The translations under genes and the position numbers were made by a program. DNA of 26,739 nucleotides from contig JBKJIQ010000004.1 in NCBI GenBank assembly GCA_046598395.1, positions 1 through 26,739 of the forward strand. The letters are read 5' to 3'. This DNA comes from JAENVU01 sp046598395. Lineage in GTDB: Bacteria; Actinomycetota; Acidimicrobiia; IMCC26256; JAENVU01. Below are positions 22,519 to 26,739 of the stretch, piece by piece. Position 1 is the stretch's first letter. The number at the start of each line of letters is the position of its first letter. The notes under the pieces were generated by a model. The model made no database searches, was not told where the DNA came from, and was given only the letters and a program-made list of their open reading frames with translations.

Positions 22519-22570
22519 TGCTCCCCTCCTGCGGGGTCGCCAGGGCTCCTCCACCGGGGCCCTCGATCGG

Positions 22571-22600
22571 AACCTAGTCCGAGGGTGAGACAGCCCACAA
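22571..22600 (-). promoter_or_regulatory. Candidate whiB promoter
   Basis: On the minus strand TTGTGG (22595-22600), an 18-nt spacer and TAGGTT (22571-22576) precede the whiB start, giving a leader of about 45 nt with a strong ribosome binding site. Confidence 0.45.
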
Positions 22601-22663
22601 GAGCCCGATTCCACAGTGTGACCAGCAGGTAAAGCGTGGACCGAGTACCGACCAACGCGAGCT

Positions 22664-24040
22664 TCAGTCTTTGGGCTTGGGCTCGCGATAGTCGCGGGCG
22701 GCGCCCGTTTTGGGCTCGACCTCCAGGACCAGGCCGTCGACCTCCACGACCCGGATCGACTCACCTGCGGTGATAGGAGTGGCACGGTTCGTTCGTGCCC
22801 GCCACCGCGCGCCGCGGAGTAGCACCACGCCTTCGGGGGAGATATCCACCGCCGCTTCACCCTGCTCGCCGATCAACGACTCGCGCCCAATCGTTGGGGT
22901 GGAGAACCGGGACCGAACCGCCACGGGCATCGCGGTCACGAAGAACGTGACCGTGGAGCCGACCAACAACACGATCAGCCACCAGTACACGTCGAGAGCG
23001 GAGGAACCGCCGTACAGGAAGATCGAGCCCACGATCAGTAGCACCGTGGCGATCACCGTCCACGAATACGCACGGCCCGCCTGCACGTCGATGGCGTAAC
23101 CGAGCATCGCGAAGAAGATCAGCCCGAGCGCCCACACGTTGACGGGGAGATGGGAGAAGCCAACGAACGCGCCGATGAGCCCGACGGCGCCGGTGGCCCC
23201 CGCGAGTCCGATCGAGATCGTGAAGAACTCGAACACCATGAGCGAGAGACCAACGACGAGCAGGAGGTACGCGATCGACGGATTGGTGAGGGTGTGCACC
23301 GCCTGACCGATGAGATCGAGCTTGCGAAAATGAATCTGCAGATCCGGCCGACGGCGGCGATCTGCGCCTTTGCCCACCACCTTCGCGGTATCGAGCTTCA
23401 CGTTGCCGGCCGCAGTGACCACGGTCTTGCCATCGAGGGCCACCACGAAATCGCCGAGGGTGGCGCACCCTGGTGGCGCCGCGCAGACACGGTCCGTCAC
23501 GCCCAGCCGGGCGGCATCGTCGGCACCGAGCGAACGATGCTCAATACGGTCCCTGCGCGTCAGAATCCGTCCTTCTCTGCTGTTCACGGGGGTGGAGGTC
23601 AACGGGAACGGCGGTCCGGCGCCATCGAGGAGGAACGGGACGATCGGGCCGATGGTCGAACCGTTCGACACGCCGACCACCGACGCTTGCAGCGCCAACA
23701 CGGCGGCCAGCCCGCGGGCCTTCGAGCCCGACGGACCCATCCACGCGACGATGGGAACCCGCGAGTCCCGCACCGCGCCGACCAACGGCCTCGGATCCAC
23801 GTCGACTGCGCCGCCGGAGTTGAACTTGATCACCAGGAGCTGCCGGTGATCGCGGTTCGCGTTTCGAATCGCGTCCTGGATGAGCGCCGCGTTGGGCGGA
23901 TCGATCAGACCGTCGATCTGAATGACGTCGATCCCCCGACCGCTCGCCGCGGCGACCGCGGAGCCACCCCCGAAGATTCCCACGAGGAGGCCCAGCACGA
24001 GGAGGGCCATCGCGGCCCGGCGACGGCCCGACGCTCGCAC
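22664..24040 (-). CDS. NfeD-family membrane protein with a degenerate ClpP-like protease domain
   Basis: This 458-aa protein starts with a basic n-region and hydrophobic signal segment (RASGRRRAAMALLVLGLLVG), then a ClpP-class domain (about 35-215), about five membrane helices (about 235-380) and a C-terminal OB-fold NfeD domain (about 385-450, GEAAVDISPEGVVLLRG). In active NfeD proteases the nucleophile lies in a G-x-R-A-x-S-A-G motif; here the aligned stretch is GPSGSKARGLAAVLAL, with Gly where Ser is expected, so it is probably not a serine protease. Related proteins partner with stomatin-like proteins in membrane quality control; none is seen nearby. GTG 24040 is chosen for its basic n-region; ATG 24010 is an alternative. 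The frame is open to 24520, but that overlaps arsA. Confidence 0.85.
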   Translation of the reverse strand: MRASGRRRAAMALLVLGLLVGIFGGGSAVAAASGRGIDVIQIDGLIDPPNAALIQDAIRNANRDHRQLLVIKFNSGGAVDVDPRPLVGAVRDSRVPIVAWMGPSGSKARGLAAVLALQASVVGVSNGSTIGPIVPFLLDGAGPPFPLTSTPVNSREGRILTRRDRIEHRSLGADDAARLGVTDRVCAAPPGCATLGDFVVALDGKTVVTAAGNVKLDTAKVVGKGADRRRRPDLQIHFRKLDLIGQAVHTLTNPSIAYLLLVVGLSLMVFEFFTISIGLAGATGAVGLIGAFVGFSHLPVNVWALGLIFFAMLGYAIDVQAGRAYSWTVIATVLLIVGSIFLYGGSSALDVYWWLIVLLVGSTVTFFVTAMPVAVRSRFSTPTIGRESLIGEQGEAAVDISPEGVVLLRGARWRARTNRATPITAGESIRVVEVDGLVLEVEPKTGAARDYREPKPKD

Positions 24041-24045
24041 TCCCG

Positions 24046-24051
24046 TAGGCT
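24046..24051 (+). promoter_or_regulatory. Candidate -10 box (TAGGCT) of the ArsA-like ATPase operon
   Basis: TAGGCT ends 7 nt before ATG 24059 (4 nt before ATG 24056). It lies in the very short gap between the divergent nfeD and arsA-like genes. Confidence 0.45.
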
Positions 24052-24058
24052 CGGAATG

Positions 24059-25039
24059 ATGGAGCTGGCTCACTTCTGCTCCACCTCTCGTGTGGTCATC
24101 GTTGCGGGCAAGGGGGGTGTGGGTAAGACCACGGTGACCGCGTCGTTGGCGGTGGCCGCGGCGCGGATAGGCATGACGGTGCTCATCGTGGAGGTGGAGG
24201 GTAAATCGGGTCTCGCAACCGCCTTCAATCGGCCCTCGCTCGGATATGAGGAACAGGACCTGGCGCCCGGCATTCGGGGCCGGGCGCTCACCCCCGATGC
24301 GGCGCTCCGAGACTGGCTCGAAGGCAACAGTCTCAAGCGAATATCGAAACGGCTGGTCCAGACCGGCGCCCTCGACGTGATCGCCACTGCGGTTCCCGGC
24401 ATGAAAGACATTCTCGTCCTCGGCAAGGTCAAGAGCCTCGAACAGAGCCGCGCCGCCGATCTCATCATCGTGGATGCTCCCGCGGCGGGACATGCGCTCA
24501 CGTTCCTCACCTCCGCCCATGGGCTCCTCGATGCGGTGAGCGTGGGGCCGGTACGCAAGCAGGCGGCCGACGTCGTGGAACTGCTCTCTGATCCCACGCG
24601 CTGCCAGGTGATGCTCGTGACGCTGCCCGAGGAGACGCCAGTGAACGAGGCGATCGACACGGCGTTCTCAATCGAAGATCGGGTGGGCGTGCGGCTCGGC
24701 CCGATTGTGGTGAACGGCTGTTACGAAGACCTGCACCTCGACGCTTCGCAGTTGACCTCGGCCGCCACGATGGCCGACATGACCGCGGTGGGGTTCGTCA
24801 CTGAGATCGACGGCCGGCGCGAGCCGATCGCCGGTCTGACCCAGGAAGCCGAAGATCTCGCCGCCGCCGCCGCGTTTCGCTCCGAACGGTGCGCGATTCA
24901 GCATGCGCAAACGAAGCGGCTCGCGCAACGCCTCCCGCTCGATCAGATCCGCTTGCCCTTCGTCTTCCGATCGGAAATCGGAGTCGCCGAGATCGAGATG
25001 CTCGCCGACGCGTTCACCGCCGGGCTGGCCACGCTGTGA
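24059..25039 (+). CDS. ArsA/Get3-like ATPase, subunit 1 (signature-lysine type)
   Basis: A 326-aa P-loop ATPase of the ArsA/Get3 class. The deviant Walker A AGKGGVGKTTV (16-26) contains the signature lysine K18; LIVEVEGKSG (switch I side) and LIIVDAPAAGHALTFL (about 138-153) follow. The protein lacks the metal-binding cysteines of true arsenite pumps. The pair with the next gene resembles M. tuberculosis Rv3679-Rv3680, ArsA-like ATPases next to whiB4. ATG 24059 (or 24056) is chosen from the TAGGCT box; the long upstream open frame is an antisense shadow of nfeD. The stop overlaps the next start (GTGA), implying 1:1 synthesis and probably a heterodimer. Confidence 0.88.
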   Translation: MELAHFCSTSRVVIVAGKGGVGKTTVTASLAVAAARIGMTVLIVEVEGKSGLATAFNRPSLGYEEQDLAPGIRGRALTPDAALRDWLEGNSLKRISKRLVQTGALDVIATAVPGMKDILVLGKVKSLEQSRAADLIIVDAPAAGHALTFLTSAHGLLDAVSVGPVRKQAADVVELLSDPTRCQVMLVTLPEETPVNEAIDTAFSIEDRVGVRLGPIVVNGCYEDLHLDASQLTSAATMADMTAVGFVTEIDGRREPIAGLTQEAEDLAAAAAFRSERCAIQHAQTKRLAQRLPLDQIRLPFVFRSEIGVAEIEMLADAFTAGLATL

Positions 25040-26235
25040 CCGACCCCCACGTTCGCCGCCATACCCTCGATGACGTCGTGGACCACGGCCGCATTGCGGT
25101 GTGTTGTGGGTCTGGTGGAGTGGGCAAGACCACCACCGCCGCGATCCTCGCGATCGAAGGAGCTCGACGCGGGCGACGCGCCGTGGTGGTCACCATCGAT
25201 CCCGCCAAGCGCCTCGCCAACGCGTTAGGGCTCGACGGTCTCACCAACGAACCCGCCCTCATCGACCCAAGCCGGTGGGACCCCAGTGACGACCGCATGC
25301 CGGGTGGCGCGCTCTCCGCGATGATGCTCGATTCCAAGAGCACCTTCGACGGTCTGGTGACGCGCTACGCGGAGTCGCCCGCCCAGGCCCACCGGATCCT
25401 CGCCAACAACTTCTACACCAACATCTCCGGCGCGCTCTCCGGCACCCAGGAGTACATGGCGATGGAGAAACTGCACGAGCTGTACGAAGACGGTAGGTTC
25501 GATCTGATCGTGGTGGACACACCCCCGAGCCGGCACGCGCTCGACTTTCTCGACGCGCCGGCCCGGCTCTTGCGCCTCCTGAACAACCCGATCTTTCGAA
25601 TCCTCATGGTGCCGACGCGCACGTATCTCAAGGTGGCGGGCGCGGCAGTGCAGGCATTCATCCGCCGCGCGTCTCGCGTGGTGGGGGCGGAGGTGGTGGA
25701 CGACATCGTCACCTTCTTCCGCGCGTTCGAAGGGATGGAAGAAGGGTTCCGGACGCGCGCGGCGCGAGTAGTGGAGATCCTCGAGAAAGACGAAACCCGT
25801 TTCGTGCTGATCACCTCCCCGCGCCGGGACGCAATCGAAGAGGCCCGGTTCTTCGCCGAACGGATCGGCGACCACGACCTCGCCGTCGACGCGCTCATCG
25901 TGAACCGAGTCCACCCGCGGTTCGGTACGGAATCGGCGGCGGCGCTTCGGGCGCGCGGGGAATCACTCGGCGAACTCTCCCTCTCGCGCCGCGCCGAACG
26001 CGACGCGCGCGATCGGCTCGCCAAGCGGTACGACAACATTGCAAACTTCAACGAGATCGCAGAGCGCGAACGGGCGCAGATCGAAACCGTGCGCGTGCGG
26101 ACGCGCTCAGCTGCGGTGACCTTCGTCCCGTACCTTGCCCATGACGTGCACGATTTCGAGGCATTGGCCGAGGTGGGGAGAATCCTGTTTGCCCCCGCCG
26201 ATATCGAGGCGAAGGCCCCCTCCGCCGGGGAGTAA
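25036..26235 (+). CDS. ArsA/Get3-like ATPase, subunit 2 (no signature lysine)
   Basis: This 399-aa partner has Walker A CCGSGGVGKTTTAA (23-36), in which the signature lysine of the deviant motif (GKGGVGKT) is Ser26. Other ArsA/Get3 features are TIDPAKRLANALGL (about 54-67), FDLIVVDTPPSRHALDFLD (about 155-173) and a long helical segment (175-260) that could form the client-binding groove. The C-terminus is NEIAERERAQIE... with a Pro-rich tail. GTG 25036 overlaps the preceding stop. Together the two genes suggest an asymmetric ATPase in which only one subunit offers the trans-acting lysine. The function is unproven; membrane protein targeting or anion handling are family-level guesses. Confidence 0.88.
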   Translation: MTDPHVRRHTLDDVVDHGRIAVCCGSGGVGKTTTAAILAIEGARRGRRAVVVTIDPAKRLANALGLDGLTNEPALIDPSRWDPSDDRMPGGALSAMMLDSKSTFDGLVTRYAESPAQAHRILANNFYTNISGALSGTQEYMAMEKLHELYEDGRFDLIVVDTPPSRHALDFLDAPARLLRLLNNPIFRILMVPTRTYLKVAGAAVQAFIRRASRVVGAEVVDDIVTFFRAFEGMEEGFRTRAARVVEILEKDETRFVLITSPRRDAIEEARFFAERIGDHDLAVDALIVNRVHPRFGTESAAALRARGESLGELSLSRRAERDARDRLAKRYDNIANFNEIAERERAQIETVRVRTRSAAVTFVPYLAHDVHDFEALAEVGRILFAPADIEAKAPSAGE

Positions 26236-26238
26236 AGT
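26233..26238 (+). promoter_or_regulatory. Candidate -10 box (TAAAGT) overlapping the preceding stop codon
   Basis: The TAA stop of the second ArsA-like gene (26233-26235) is also the first half of TAAAGT, which ends 6 nt before GTG 26245. Confidence 0.45.
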
Positions 26239-26244
26239 TCGTAC

Positions 26245-26634
26245 GTGACCACGATCCTCATCGCTGCCGAAGCCTCATGGATTCGTGACCAGGTGACCAC
26301 CGCATTTACCGGCCCTGGACAGCAAGTTATCGAAGTGCGGCGGGGTCAGGACGTACGCGATTCCGTGGCCCAGCACGCACCCGATCTGGTGGTGCTCGAC
26401 ATGCAGATCGCCAACATGGGCGGCATCGCGGTTGCGATCGACCTGCGGATGGAAGCCGCCGAAGGTCGGGTGCCGCCCACCAAGATCCTGTTGCTGCTCG
26501 ACCGTGAGGCCGATCGTTTCCTGGCCAAGCGGGTGGACGCCGACGCCGAACTGGTGAAGCCGATCGACGCGGGAATCCTGCGCCGAGCGGCGAAAGACCT
26601 GCTCGGACCGGTAACGGCTCCGATCTCCCGCTGA
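26245..26634 (+). CDS. Single-domain response regulator receiver
   Basis: A 129-aa stand-alone CheY-like receiver without an output domain. D52 in DLVVLDMQI is the candidate phospho-acceptor and K105 in ELVKPIDAG the conserved lysine. The acidic pair after strand 1 is reduced (ILIAAEAS, E9) and the Thr/Ser of strand 4 is replaced by Leu (ILLLLDRE), so the phosphorylation switch may be weakened. No kinase gene is in the window. The GTG start is set by the TAAAGT box at 6 nt. It lies only 9 nt behind the ArsA pair, so read-through co-transcription is also likely. Confidence 0.87.
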   Translation: MTTILIAAEASWIRDQVTTAFTGPGQQVIEVRRGQDVRDSVAQHAPDLVVLDMQIANMGGIAVAIDLRMEAAEGRVPPTKILLLLDREADRFLAKRVDADAELVKPIDAGILRRAAKDLLGPVTAPISR

Positions 26635-26642
26635 CGGGTCGC

Positions 26643-26648
26643 TACACT
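26643..26648 (+). promoter_or_regulatory. Candidate -10 box (TACACT) of tRNA-Pro
   Basis: TACACT ends 11 nt before the mature tRNA 5' end and matches the hexamers before glnA and the acyl-CoA dehydrogenase gene. No convincing -35 box is visible. Confidence 0.4.
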
Positions 26649-26659
26649 TTCGCCCCTTA

Positions 26660-26737
26660 CGGGATGTGGCGCAGTTTGGTTAGCGCGCAGCGTTCGGGAC
26701 GCTGAGGCCCCGGGTTCAAATCCCGGCATCCCGACCA
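26660..26737 (+). tRNA. tRNA-Pro (anticodon CGG)
   Basis: A full cloverleaf of 78 nt can be folded. The acceptor CGGGATG (26660-26666) pairs perfectly with CATCCCG (26727-26733); the D stem is GCGC/GCGC (26669-26672, 26683-26686). The anticodon stem is CAGCG/CGCTG around loop TTCGGGA, with anticodon CGG at 26695-26697. The T stem CCGGG/CCCGG encloses TTCAAAT (26715-26721). The discriminator is A and CCA is encoded (26735-26737). It reads CCG proline codons, abundant in this high-GC genome. Confidence 0.97.
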
Positions 26738-26739
26738 TG

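Noticed and set aside
22483..22663. Possible tRNA-Sec (selC) between whiB and nfeD
   Set aside because: No cloverleaf, TTCAAAT-type T-loop or TCA anticodon loop could be folded there, nor in the other selAB-flanking gaps.
23150..24058. 303-residue N-terminal extension of the first ArsA-like ATPase
   Set aside because: Antisense to nfeD, low-complexity Arg/Glu/Asp/Gly composition, and the leaderless promoter box sits at its end.
24041..24520. N-terminal extension of the NfeD protein
   Set aside because: Antisense to the ArsA-like gene; the signal-peptide-like start begins at 24040.
26346..26738. Minus-strand frame reading MVGMPGFEPGASASRTLRANQ
   Set aside because: It is the well-known spurious translation of the antisense of a tRNA gene plus antisense of the receiver gene.
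1..26739. CRISPR arrays, insertion sequences, rRNA, phage genes
   Set aside because: No regularly spaced repeats, transposase frames, rRNA signatures or phage structural genes were seen anywhere in the window.

Overview
The window is high-GC chromosomal DNA, very probably from an actinobacterium, with class Acidimicrobiia or a relative as the best guess. Supporting signs are a WhiB protein, a GlnR-type OmpR regulator, an actinobacterial SufR, paired ArsA-like ATPases, frequent GTG starts, 4-nt ATGA/GTGA gene overlaps, and many genes preceded by a TANNNT box 4-9 nt before the start codon, which suggests leaderless mRNAs. It carries about 26 protein genes, one tRNA and one probable pseudogene. 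No gap between genes exceeds about 210 bp.

Left part (1-5550): a FAD/GcvT-domain amine dehydrogenase cut by the window edge, a DUF1232 membrane protein, both subunits of electron transfer flavoprotein (etfB-etfA) and an acyl-CoA dehydrogenase. The two dehydrogenases belong to families that pass electrons to ETF, so this is a coherent electron-transfer neighbourhood. A VOC protein, a GT2 glycosyltransferase and a six-helix membrane protein follow.

Nitrogen block (7645-10833): a eukaryote-type glutamine synthetase II faces, divergently, a type I glutamine synthetase whose stop codon overlaps the start of a GlnR-like regulator.

Fe-S block (10861-15543): a minus-strand cluster sufR - erpA - fused [2Fe-2S]/degenerate molybdenum-hydroxylase protein - ridA - 47-aa membrane peptide, with mrp (Fe-S carrier ATPase) divergent from sufR. 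The fused protein starts upstream of any standard start codon, apparently at a CTG overlapping the erpA stop. Its Mo-like part is short and lacks the usual catalytic Glu. This is the least familiar system in the window. A disrupted membrane/TPR-like gene, an MBL-fold hydrolase and a Nudix hydrolase follow.

Selenium block (17775-22234): a DUF4143-type ATPase with repeat operators sits in front of selA and selB. I found no selC tRNA and no obvious selenoprotein in the window.

Right end: WhiB, an NfeD-family membrane protein that appears to lack its protease serine, two overlapping ArsA/Get3-like ATPases of which only the first keeps the signature lysine, a receiver-only response regulator, and tRNA-Pro(CGG). 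The whiB + arsA pair resembles the Mycobacterium tuberculosis whiB4 / Rv3679-Rv3680 neighbourhood.
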